From Parietaria judaica (taxonomy: Eukaryota > Streptophyta > Magnoliopsida > Rosales > Urticaceae), in contig OX940865.1 of NCBI GenBank assembly GCA_954871525.1, forward strand, positions 22,676,420 to 22,740,419: DNA of 64,000 nucleotides. Direction: 5' to 3'. How positions within the stretch are numbered: position 1 is the first letter of the stretch; each line of letters starts with the position of its first letter. This document shows, in pieces, positions 13,060 through 24,176 of this stretch. The translations under genes were made by a program, and so were the position numbers. The notes under the pieces are model-generated. The model saw nothing but the letters and a program-made list of their open reading frames with translations. It was not told the DNA's origin and made no database searches.

Positions 13060-13680
13060 AATGAAAAAAGAAGAAGATGAGAAGTGAGTTTTTGGACCAA
13101 TAGGGAAGGACCCACTTTCTGGTTTGTTGATCTTTATTTTTCTAAAAAATATTATATGTTTTTTCTTCAAATAATTTGTGCTATTCTTTTCTTCCTTAGT
13201 TACACAAATTGAAAAGTGGGTGTCTTTTAGAATCATAAACTTTGCTTCTCTAAGAATCTATTCCTCCTTTTCACTCTCCTACCTTTTCCAATCTTTTACA
13301 ACTCAAGAAAGAAACCACCCTCGATATGATATCCTCACACTTTACTCTTCTTTTCTCTCATAATTTTATTAGTTTGTGATTTTTAAGTTCCCATTAAAAG
13401 ATCACACCTTGTTTTTCATGTTGGTAACTAGTGGTATAAATACCGGACTCCATATTATAATTTGAAGAAACAGAACCGAAATTATGATGTATTTTGCTTC
13501 TCTCCAAAATTCTTTACACTGCTACAATCGATGTATCATAAAAATGGCGTACTTCTTAATTCCCATATATAGTGAAAATTACATTAATACTTGACATTGA
13601 GAACTTTGGTCGTTAAAAAAAATAAAAAATTATGTCACCAAAAAAAATCAAAATATTAGGTACTTCCGCCGCTATTATCC

Positions 13681-13681
13681 C

Positions 13682-13738
<57 letters not shown>
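13681..13738. repeat. (TAA)n microsatellite
   Basis: About 19 TAA units form an uninterrupted tract at the left edge of the following element. The element may have inserted into the tract, which hides any target duplication. Confidence 0.9.
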
Positions 13739-15079
13739 GGGAGCTTAAGATAACTAGCCATATCAACGTTTTAAAATTGGTAAAATAGCCATTGTTTGGT
13801 TAATTTTGTGACATAGCCAATAAACCACATTAACCGATATAAAATGACTTATCTACCCTTATTATTAATAATTAATATTAAAATTTCGAATTAATAAATT
13901 TATTTAAAATTTATTCTAATAATTAATAATTCATACAAATTTATTTTTTAGTTTTAAAAAATTATTAAATTAGGAAACAAATATTTGAATTTAAAATTTA
14001 AAAGTAATTTTCAAATTTAAAAATAGAAAACGTTTTCAATTTCTAAACCCTAAAAATTCAAATTTCTTAACCAAATTAATTCGAATTAACCATATTAATA
14101 ATATAAAAAAATTAAAAAAACATTAACTAAATTAAGAATTCGAATAAACATACATTCACACGAATAAATACGACATACGTTTATAACTCGAATTAACATA
14201 AACTTACAACTCGAACTAACATACATTTACATGATAAACCAATAACAGACATTTATAATTCAAATTAACATGCATTTACATTCGAATAAACCCGAATAAA
14301 CAAAAACTATCTAATTCAATCATGGGGATTTCAAAGCTACATCGGCGAAATCAATGGCTTAACGGAAGTCGGATGAAGAATCTGGTTGAGGGCTTTCGAT
14401 CTCCTCGACGAGGGCTTCAAAAACCCCAAATAAATTTTGGAATCGGAGGTCGCCGGTGACGGCGTCGGAGATGGATCACCGGTGACTAAGGAGACTTCCA
14501 ACACCACCTCTCGAACCTCCCGAGTATGAATCCGAAGCTCATTTCTCCAAATGGTTGCCCAAACTCCGCAGATCTAAACCGCCACAACTGAAGCTTCCGG
14601 CGGATTTGCCGACCAATGCTTGTAACTTGATGATAACAAAGACCTATCACCGTTCTTGTCTCGTCACGAGCTTTCCGGCGATACCAACCATTCGACGATC
14701 GGAGTTCCGGAGAGAGAGATATGGAGCTTTGAAGTTTCTTGATGAGAAAGAAAATGTTTAGATGAGAGAGGGAGGGGGAGATCGTGGTATGGACGAGGGA
14801 GATAATATGGATTTCCATCTGAGTTGCCACTTTTTGGATATATAATTTTAAAATCAGGTACAAGTTTACCATAAAATTATGCATAGTTAATAATAAATTA
14901 AAATTTTAATTAATTTAAAAATAAAAAATGAATTTTAATAGGTTTAGGGGCAATTCCGGTACGAAGAAATTGGTTTTAAATGCCACATCATCCTTGTTGG
15001 CTATATTTGAAATTAAAACCATACGTTTGATAAATGTAAATTTAAACGTTGAAAGATGATTATCTACTATCATTTCTCT
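13737..15079 (-). mobile_element. Non-autonomous DNA element, copy 1 (1.3 kb)
   Basis: Read on the minus strand it begins 'agagaaatgatagtagataa' and runs through an AT-rich arm, a GC-richer centre (about 14330-14800) and a second AT-rich arm. The element at 33832-35148 follows the same order on the + strand, with diverged but clear matches throughout. The ends share an imperfect inverted repeat around 'gataa...caacgttt'. The flanks are AAT-repeats, so the TSD is ambiguous. The GC-rich centre has ORFs (such as 14486-14884, minus) that show no domain I recognise; it could be captured host DNA. Confidence 0.6.
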
Positions 15080-15287
15080 AATAATAATAGCTATTTGACA
15101 AAATAGTGAAAATTGCAAAAAGGGTCCACTTTTCATACCATGTCTCTTCTGATAAACCACCTTCCATACTTCTTAAACCATTTATACATACATATATATA
15201 TATATATACGTGTGATGTAAGGAAATCTTCTTAGTTCTTATAGCTCTCTCCTTTCTTCTGATATAATCCATTTCTTCAACTTCACCA
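15080..15287 (+). promoter_or_regulatory. Upstream region of the F-box gene
   Basis: A TATATATATATA run at 15191-15208 lies about 80-95 bp before the start codon at 15288 and is a candidate TATA element. A CT-rich leader (tagctctctcctttcttctg) lies between them, as is common in plant 5' UTRs. The functional assignment is inferred from position. Confidence 0.4.
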
Positions 15288-18200
15288 ATGTCAAGCTCAA
15301 AGCTTGCACTTCCATTGAACCCAATGCTCTGTTTCTTCATATCTTGTGTCCCTCTCGTTCTCCTCTCCCAGTCCTTCACTCACAGGGCGCTCCATCTCTG
15401 CCAAGGCCTCATCAAGTTCCTCTCCTTGTGGTTCTGCGGCCAGTTCTCGGGGTTCCTCGTCGCCCTGTTCGTCCAGAAGCCGCTCGCAACGACGAGCCTG
15501 GTTTCGCTGAAGAAGATGAAGCTCTGCACAACCAGAGGAGAGAGAGATGAGGAGAGGATCTCTCTCCTGGACTTGCCCGACCTCGCGCTGGAACTGGTCC
15601 TCGAGCGGCTCTCCCCGGCCGGGCTGCGCAGCATGGCCGGGGTCTGCGTTTCGTTGCGGGAGAGGTGCGTGAGCGATCACCTATGGGCGGGGCATTTGCG
15701 GGGGAAGTGGGGGAGGGTGGTGGGCGAGAGCGCGCTCTGGCAATGGCGGTGCGAGTCGGCTGCGAGGAACCAGAGGGCGAAGCGCTCGGCGGACGACAGG
15801 AAGGAGACCGGGTTGTTTGAGTTTGTTCTCGGTTTGAAGCCTCTGTCGTGGATGGCGAGCCCGACAATGGCGGAGAATGCAAAAGCGAGGACGGCTTTGC
15901 CGAAGGATTCGATCATGGCGTGGTATCTGGCTCTGGAAAGTGGCAAGTTCTGGTTCCCTGCTCAAGTGTTTAACCGAGAGGTAATTTCTTCGCTTATAGA
16001 AAATTCCGGAGTGGAACCGGGGTCGGTTACTGACGTTAAGATCGTTTTTCAGCTCGGTCCTGGTTTTTTCGGGCCTCCGAAAATCAGGCTCGGTCCTATT
16101 TAGAAGAAGAAAAAAAATTCCGAGTTTAAAAGAGATAATCTCTTAGGCCTTTTTTCAGCTCGGTCTTGGTTTTTTCGGGCCTCTCAAAACCAGGCTCAGT
16201 CACGGTTTTAAAAAAATCCGAGTTCAAAGAGGTGATTACTTTGTTCATTGGAAACACAGGAGAAAAACTGGGATCAGGTACTGAACTTTTGGCATTTTTC
16301 TGTCCTTCTGTTTTTTTCTTGGCCTCCCGTACCAAGTCTCGGTTTTGAAAAAACCTAATTCTTATTATTAAAACACTGGACCGGGATAAAACCGGGCCGG
16401 GATCAAAGCAGTTTTTTTTAAATATATCAATCAAATAACCGGACCAGAAACTGCACGCGACCGGTTTTGAAAGGCTGGCCTTCCTGTTCCGGAAAGGCCG
16501 GTTTTCGGACCGGGACGAGAAGAGAAGAGAAGAGAACTCGTTTAACACTGTACTTCTCTTGTGCTGCTATGGATTCAGAATGGTCATGTGGGGTTCCTGC
16601 TCTCATGCTATGACGCTCATCTCTGCTACGATTCGAGCTCTGACACCTTCGAAGCCAGGTACGTGAAGATCGAATTCCCACGCTATGGATCTTGTGTTCG
16701 TGATTTGTTTGGATCTGAATTCCAAGATGCTGAATGTGTTCGCGGGCAGGTACTCTCCCCATGGAAGGAGGACCATAGAGGAGAACATCGAGTGGGAGAG
16801 GCTGAGAGTACCTCCTCTCCAAACGCCTCCCTACGAGCTTCATGTCTCGGATTGTTTGAACGAGCTCAGACCCCGCGATCATGTCGAGATCCAGTGGAGA
16901 AGGAACAAGGAATTCCCTTACGGTTCGTGTTCGCAATCCCCGGATTACCGATTTTGAATTGCGTTTTTGTGCAGATGAAATTCGAGCAATGTGTAGTTTA
17001 AGGTTTGTTAACAAAGAAAATGGAGAGGAAAATGTTGTTGATTTCACTGAGGTTGAAAGGCTATTTATACATGTACAAGAGTTCTAGATTATTCTACTTC
17101 TACATTATTCTAAGAGTAATAAATACTTTCTAGATAATTCTTATTCTAGGTGATTCTAATTAAATATAACTTAGATTGTTCTAGATAAACTTTAATCTAT
17201 AATATACTAAATAAATCTAGAATATTCTAATTTAACACTCCCCCTCAAGCTGGAGCATATATGTTAATCATGCCCAGCTTGTTACAAAGATATTCGACCC
17301 GTACCCCGTTAAGAGCCTTTGTGAAAATATCTCCTATTTGGTTGTCCGTCTTCACATATGATGTGGAAACCAAGCCTTGTTGAATCTTCTCGCGAACAAA
17401 GTGACAGTCGATCTCAATGTGTTTTGTCCTCTCATGAAATACTGGATTAGATGCGATATGAATAGCCGCTTGGTTGTCGCACCATAACTTTGCCGGCAAA
17501 GAGACTTTGAGACCTATCTCTGTCAGTAGTTGATGTATCCACATTATTTCGCATGTTGCTTGTGCCATTGCTCTGTACTCTGACTCAGCACTGGATCTTG
17601 ACACAACATGTTGCTTCTTGCTTTTCCATGAGATCAAGTTCCCTCCTACGAAGACGCAATAGCCAGTGGTTGATCTCCTGTCAATCTTGGATCCTGCCCA
17701 ATCTGCATCTGTAAAACATTCAATGGAAGTATGACCATGATTTGAGTATAAGATTCCACGCCCTGGTGCTCCCTTCAAATAGCACAAGATCTGCTCTAAT
17801 GCTGCCCAATGTTCATCTGTCGGAGATGCCAAGAATTGGCTTACTATGCTGACGGAGTATGCAATGTCTGGGCGTGTTACAGTGAGGTAGTTCAATTTGC
17901 CGACCAATCTTCTGTACCGTTCAGGATCATCCATTGGTTTCCCCTCTTTCGTAAGCTGCATATTGGGAGTCATTGGGGCACTACACGGCTTGGCCCCTAG
18001 TTTTCCTGTCTCGGAAAGCAAATCAAGTACATACTTCCTCTGAGACAAGTATATACCCTTTTTTGCTTCTCATTACTTCAATGCCCAGAAAGTATTTTAA
18101 TGTCCCCAAGTCTTTTGTGTGGAATTGAGTGTGGAGGAAGGTTTTGAGAGACGAAATACCAACAGTATCATTTCCTGTAATTACGATGTCATCAACGTAA

Positions 18201-21200
18201 ACGACAAGGAGAATGATACCGTCTTTCGTATTCCTGAAAAACACAGAGTTGTCAGATTTGCTTTTAAACAGTCCAAATTGTTCAAGGGCCTGACTGAACC
18301 TTCCGAACCAAGCACGGGGACTTTGTTTTAGCCCATATAATGCTTTTCGAAGACGACACACTTTGCCGTACTCCCCCTGAGCAACAAAACCAGGTGGTTG
18401 CTCCATGTATACCTCTTCATGTAAGTCCCCATGTAGAAATGCATTCTTAATGTCGAGTTGGTGTAGGTGCCAATTATAAGTTGCCGCTAAAGAGATGAAA
18501 AGTCGAACGGACGTCAACTTGGCAACTGGAGAGAAGGTATCGGAATAGTCAACACCATATGTTTGGGCAAAACCTTTGGCGACTAAGCGAGCCTTCAATC
18601 GAGCAAGTGTTCCATCCGGATTCATCTTGACCGTGAAGACCCATTTACATCCAATTGCTCGTTTTCCTGAAGGAAGAGTAACAAGTTCCCAAGTACCATT
18701 ATCATCTAAGGCATTCATTTCCTCTGTCATTGCTTTCTGCCAACCAGGATGATCTAAGGCTTCGCGAACAGTTTTAGGAATGGTGATGGAGTCAAGGGAT
18801 GAAACAAAATTACGTGAAGAAGATGACAAGAGATTATATGAGATAGACGAGGAAATAGGATAGGTACACTGACGTTTACCTTTACGTAATGCGATGGGAA
18901 GATCATCGGTCAGAGATGGATCTGATGACGAGGAACCTGGTGCAGGACGTGTCTCTGGAGGATTGATGAGAGTGTGTGGTGTTGGGCGGACGCGTCGAGT
19001 GTAGACGATAGGTGGTCGAGGAATGGAAGGTGGTGCAACACTAGGAGCAGGTTCGGTGGTGTCCATGGTGGGGTTAGGTGCTAAAGGGGGGGCAATAGGT
19101 TGATTCAAAGTCGCAGATGCTTCTGGTGAAGTGATTGAATAGACTAAGAAGTCATCGTCGTCAAGTATTGGTGAGGTCGGTCTCTCAGATGTAAAGTACG
19201 GTTTATGCTACAGAAATGTGACATCAATGGATACAAGGTATTTTTGAAGACTAGGACAATAGCATCGATACCCTTTTTGAAGGCGAGAGTACCCCAAAAA
19301 CACACATTTTAAAGACTTTGGATCTAATTTTGTGAGACCGGGACGAACATCTCGAACAAAACATGTACTACCAAAGATTTTGGGGCTAACCGGGAATAGA
19401 GATTTATGGGGAAACAATGTCTTATAGGGAATTGCACCTTGAAGAACAGATGATGGCATTCGATTAATGAGGAAACAGGCAGTAGAGACAGCGTCGGCCC
19501 AAAAACATTTTGGAACACCTGTTTGAAAAAGTAAGGCACGTGCAGTTTCGAGAAGGTGTCGATTTTTACGTTCGGCAACTCCATTTTGGGACGGAGTGTC
19601 AACGCAAGATGTTTCGTGGAGAATGCCATTTTGGGCCATGTAAGTATCAAATTGACTTGACGTGTATTCTTTGGCATTATCACTACGGAGCGTGTGAATT
19701 GAGACGTTAAATTGAGTACGGACCTCCGCACAAAACGAACAGAACAATGAGAATAACTCTGAACGACTTTTCATTAAAAACAACCAGGTTACACGAGTAA
19801 AATCATCCACAAAAGTTACGAAGTATCTGAATCCTTGTTTTGACACAATAGGACAAGGACCCCAAACATCTGTATGAACTAATTCAAAGGGAGCGTTGGA
19901 ACACTTATTGACTCTAGGACTAGAGCTAAGGCGATGATGTTTAGCTAACTGACATGACTCACAATCTAAAGAGGACACTGAACTAAACTGCGGACAAAGT
20001 TGCTTGAGAAGAGGAAGAGAAGGATGACCTAACCGACAATGTTCTTCAAAAGCTGATGTGACGGTGGAACACGCTATAGGTTTAGATGTGTTAAGAATGT
20101 AGAGACCTCCAGATTCATGTCCTTTACCAATAATCCGTTTCGTCACAAGATCCTGGAAAATACAAGAGTCGGGAAAAAATGAGATTGAGCATTTCAATTT
20201 TCTTGTGAGTTGGCTAACAGACAAAAGGTTGAATGATAAGTTGGGCAAATGCAAAACATTAGACAGTGGTAGAGAAGGAGTGAGTGTGATAGTGCCTGAT
20301 CCACTAACATTAGAGGGAGATCCATCGGCTAAAGTGACCGTGGATGTGGAAGCATGAGGTGTAAGAGTCGAAAAGAATTTGGAATTACCTGTCATATGAT
20401 CTGTGGCACCAGAATCAATGACCCATTTGGAGGATGAGGAAAGAAGACACGCATTCGAATTACCTGATTCAGCAATGGCAGTGACAGAGGGTTTTGAATT
20501 CTTTAGTGATTCCTGGTACTCGGAAAATTTGGCATACTCATCGGCAGGAACACGAATTAAGTCATCAGAGGCGGACGCAACGTGGGCCGAGTGGTTATTT
20601 TGATTCTTGTACATGAGCTTCCGGCACTCGTGCTTAGCATGACCTGGTTTCTTGCAGTAGTTACAAGTGATTGTGCTAAACTCTTTAGGGCGAGAGTCAA
20701 GAGTTCGTGGACGTCCATGTTTGTAGTTAGCAGAGCGGCTTGAGTCATACATGTTTCGAGATACCAAAGCTCCACTGTCATGAGTAGATGGGGATCCCTC
20801 TGTACGAAGAACACGGCTGAATACTTCTTGGAGAGAGGAAATATCGGTGCCAGAGATAATCTGGGACCTTGCGGTTTCAAAGGTCGAAGGGAGTCCTGCA
20901 AGAAAGCTCATAATGGCCATTTGCTCCCGTTCTTGTTGCTGAACCTTCACATCGGGGCTAAAAGGCAGCAACATGTTGAGTTCCTCATATGTCTTCTTGA
21001 ACTCCATGAAATAAGTGGTGAGTGATTGGTCTTGCTTTTCAGCTTTATAGAAAGCTTTGCACACATCAAACATGCGAGATAGATTTCCTTTTCCAGAGTA
21101 AAGGAAATCCAAATAATCCATTAATTCCTTGACGTACTCGCAATGATTGACCAGACCAATTACCTCACTATCAATGGAGTTTCGGATTTGTAGAAAAAGG

Positions 21201-23094
21201 CGAGCATCCTCGCGAAGCCATGCTTGTCGTGATTCGTCACTTGGAGCAATGTCGGTCAAATGGTTGTCTTTGTCAATACTTCGGAGAAACAAACGAATGG
21301 TCTTGCTCCAATCGAGATAGTTTGAACCATTCAACTTGTGGTCCGTAATTTTCGAGAGTACGGGCACCATCTCTGAAACACCGGCGGGTTTTTGTTCAGC
21401 CATTTCAAATAGAGAAGTAGGTAGCAAGATAACGAAGGCGGCGAAGGTGATTCGGAGAAAAGTAAGCAATATAAGTATATCAAGTAGTAGGCGGTGATGG
21501 AATCGAAAAGCGGTTGTCGAGGGTGGCGCGTGAAGGTGTATGGATGACGCTAAAACAAATGGGTAAAAAAGGGATTTCGAATAGATTGAATGATGAAAAG
21601 ATTATGGTGTAGAAAGAGACAAATTTCGAACCCAAAAAAAATGGGATGGCTAATTTCGGAGGTAGGATAATTTGGAGTAGGATGACTAATTTCGGAGGGT
21701 GGCTAATTTGGAGTGGAGTGGCTAATTTCGGAGGGTGGCTCTGATACCATGTTAACAAAGAAAATGGAGAGGAAAATGTTGTTGATTTCATTGAGGTTGA
21801 AAGGCTATTTATACATGTACAAGAGTTCTAGATTATTTTACTTCTACATTATTCTAAGAGTAATAAATACTTTCTAGATAATTCTTATTCTAGGTGATTC
21901 TAATTAAATATAACTTAGATTGTTCTAGATAAACTTTAATCTATAATATACTAAATAAATCTAGAATATTCTAATTTAACAAGGTTAATGTTTAATTGCG
22001 ATTTTAGAACTTGCAATGTAGCATTTAGGGTTTTCGATTTATGGTTAGTGTTCTGAATCCCCAAATTTCCGATTTGATTCGCGTTTATCTGGGCGGAATC
22101 TGAGCTCATTAGATTATATTTTTTTTAAATGTAGAGTTTAGTTCAGGGTTTGTGTTTGGAATCCCAGAAATCCGATTTCAATTGCGATTTAGCATATTCC
22201 GTCCAAGTCCGAGCTCATTGATTTCAAATTTTGCAATGTAGGGTTTACGGTTTGCGATTTAAGTTTCATGTTCTGAATCCCCAAATGTCCGACTCAAATC
22301 GCATTTAAGCAGATAGAATTCGAGCTTATTGATTCTTTAAAATTACACTGTAGAGTTGAGTGTTTAGGGTTTACGGATATTGTGCTGAATCCGCAATTTT
22401 TTTTATCTGAATTGCGATCCAGCTTCTGTTTTCCGAGCTCATTGGTTTTAATATTCGCAATGCAGGTTGGTGGTATGGCCTTGTTGCTCACTTGGAAACC
22501 TGTGACGGGAATGAGAAACACTGTCGTTGCCAATTCAGCGGTAAATTAAACCGTTTAAATTTTTCGCAGTTTCTCTCTTTATACTTGACAATTCTTTAAT
22601 AGCTTTAATGTTATGTTCCTAACCATAAGCAAAAGAATCCGTTAAACACCTTTGTTTTCCCGCCATTATAATAAACTGTTAAACTTAACGTGCCTTTTCA
22701 TTTCACGGGGACCTTCCCGATCAGGGCTATTTTGTAATTTACCTTTTCCGCGCTCTCGCCCTCTACCACAATTTTTTCCCCAAATTAGGCTTTCACGCAA
22801 AATTCCCGTGTTGATTTTCTTTACCCTCGTTTGGCGTTTGATTCATAGTATATATGATTAAAGTCTTAGTAGTATCAAATGACTCACAAAGAGTTCTTGA
22901 TCACAGATACAGTAGCGTTGGAGTTTAACCAATACACTCCCGGCTCGAGATGGAGAAGAACGACGGTGAACCGGAAAGACCACTGCGAAGAAGGAAACGA
23001 AGTGGACGGATTCTACGGTGGAATCCGAAAGCTTTCGGACGAGGCCGAGATTTCCCGGTGGCGGCGATTTTGGCCATCGCAAGCTCAGGAATAG
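15288..23094 (+). CDS. F-box protein with N-terminal hydrophobic segments
   Basis: Five exons join in frame: 15288-15980, 16579-16658, 16750-16922, 22466-22540 and 22907-23094, giving 402 residues. Two hydrophobic stretches (about residues 13-30 and 41-63) suggest membrane attachment. An F-box follows at about 92-140 ([18 protein letters not shown]...LW). The C-terminal part (residues after about 210: [45 protein letters not shown], then [11 protein letters not shown] and [16 protein letters not shown]) is the conserved plant-specific region of the F-box family that includes Arabidopsis At2g26850 and At2g32560. Such proteins are expected to bind SKP1 and act as SCF ubiquitin-ligase adaptors; the substrate is unknown. 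Intron 3 is about 5.5 kb because it houses a complete copia element in the opposite orientation. Without the element and one target repeat the intron would be about 560 bp. The exons are intact. Confidence 0.85.
16046..16230. repeat. Diverged direct repeat in F-box intron 1
   Basis: The phrase 'cagctcggtcctggtttttt' and what follows (cgggcctc...caggctc) occurs at about 16046-16100 and again at 16151-16205. Inverted versions lie further on at 16318-16345. This is probably a small palindromic element. Confidence 0.5.
17006..17237 (-). repeat. 3' LTR of the copia element
   Basis: 232 bp, bounded by TG and CA. The purine-rich tract GAGGGGGAG (minus strand, 17238-17246) abuts it as the plus-strand priming site. 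It differs from the other LTR at about two positions. Confidence 0.92.
17245..21403 (-). pseudogene. Broken copia Gag-Pol polyprotein
   Basis: Reading from about 21403, the frame covers a Gag region, a CCHC zinc knuckle near 20660, an aspartic protease with DSGATDH near 20410, a GAG-pre-integrase HCRLGHP segment, the integrase core (DVWGP, DDFTR), reverse transcriptase (KNAFLHGDL; catalytic YVDDI) and RNase H (SSAESEY, WCDNQAA). A TAG stop at 19208-19210 separates integrase from reverse transcriptase; the frame continues unchanged after it. A one-base indel in an A/G homopolymer near 18055 shifts the frame between reverse transcriptase and RNase H. All other motifs are present, so the loss of function is recent. 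A sequencing error in the homopolymer is possible for the second break. Confidence 0.9.
21737..21749 (-). other. Primer-binding site of the copia element
   Basis: On the minus strand TGGTATCAGAGCC follows the 5' LTR with no spacer. It is complementary to the 3' end of initiator methionine tRNA, the usual primer of plant copia elements. Confidence 0.88.
21750..21981 (-). repeat. 5' LTR of the copia element
   Basis: 232 bp, equal in length to the 3' LTR, with about two substitutions between them. It is adjacent to the primer-binding site on one side and to the AGGTT target repeat on the other. Confidence 0.92.
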
Positions 23095-24176
23095 CCTCAA
23101 CAAGTTTTTTGCTATTTTAGCTGCAAATGAGGAGTTTTATATAGTTAGGGGAATAACGGCATAATCTACTAAAAGAGAAAAGAAGAAAAGAAAAAAGATA
23201 ATTGTAAGAGAATGAAATGTTCAACTCTCTCTCTTTTTTTTTTTCTTTCTATTTCTAATGTATATTATTGTATAGTCATATAAAATTGCCCGATTAAAGT
23301 AGTATTTATATCTTAGTGCCTAGTTTTTCTTATGTATTATCTGCCTTTGGGTCAATTTTCCTTCATTTTTTCACTTTTAGATAATGTTAGTATATTGGTC
23401 TAACTATTTAGTCTTAGAGCTCTTGCGGGTTGCTTTTACCACCTATAAACGTCGTCTGGGCAGCCCACGCACGTGCTCACGCCCGCACCCACTGCGAGTT
23501 TTGTTCGCCCACGTATGGTATGGACGGCCTGCACTCACAGCCCGTGCCCAAGTGAGCTGGGAAAAGTCCGCCCACCTTTTTTTTTTTTCTTTTTTTTTTT
23601 CATTTTCATTGTCGTCTGAGTAAATGAGTTTTGCTCGCTCAAGAAGCATCACCGAGCGGGCAGCTCGGGCCCAAGTCCAACTCGAGCACGGATTGCCCCA
23701 GAATGTGGGACGTGGCGTGACAAAATCGTAACATTAGGGACTTTCACTACCAAAATAGAGTTAACGACTGCCCTATATTTATTCAGTGAATAACAAATTT
23801 ATAGCAAGTGAGGGCGACCGCAACCGCTCGGGTCTTAATACCTCTGCCCCTGACTGCAGGCACGTGCTGCCGTGCCCAACGAAAGGATGGAACGGGTCCG
23901 CCCGTTCCATTTTATTCCGCACACACGTGCGGTGCGGCACAGTTGTGTGTGTAGTACGGAATGGAAGCTGGTGCGCGAAGAGACACCACGTCATGAAACC
24001 AGGGGCACTTTCGGAAAAAAATAAAAGACACCTTTCCCAGTTTCGTTTTCCCTCTCAAATTCGCTTCGCTTCGCATCACTCTCTTCACTTCTTCTCTCCA
24101 TTTCCGATCCTCTCTCTCTTAGGGTTTCGAATTTCCTTCTCTGAGATTTTCTCGATCGCCAAACACCGACTCAGCA
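23095..24176. other. Intergenic: F-box 3' flank and RPA1 upstream region
   Basis: The first part is AT-rich 3' flank. A GC-rich stretch at 23450-23740 is split by a T-rich run at 23578-23600 and carries many CACG, GCCCAC and GGGC words; its ORFs have no recognisable domain. From about 24040 a CT-rich leader (cttcacttcttctctcc, agggtttcgaa) precedes the RPA start codon, as in many plant 5' UTRs. Confidence 0.45.

Larger units (their letters stand above)
17006..21981 (-). mobile_element. Ty1/copia LTR retrotransposon, full length (4976 bp)
   Basis: The two LTRs (17006-17237 and 21750-21981) are both 232 bp, start TG and end CA, and differ at only about two positions that I can see. The 5-bp target duplication AGGTT flanks the element (17001-17005 and 21982-21986). 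It lies antisense inside intron 3 of the F-box gene. The order Gag, protease, integrase, reverse transcriptase, RNase H places it in Ty1/copia. A primer-binding site complementary to initiator tRNA-Met and a purine-rich tract lie at the expected places. The polyprotein frame is broken twice, so this copy is probably not autonomous. Confidence 0.95.

Noticed and set aside
14486..14884. 132-aa minus-strand ORF as a gene
   Set aside because: It lies in the centre of a transposon, and the second copy of the element does not keep the frame.
15297..15965. Several 68-156 aa frames opposite or overlapping F-box exon 1
   Set aside because: Arg/Pro/Ser-rich products of the GC-rich exon, with no family match.
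23384..23652. ORFs in the GC-rich patch between F-box and RPA70 genes
   Set aside because: They include a poly-F/poly-K run from a homopolymer tract, with no domain and no conserved start.
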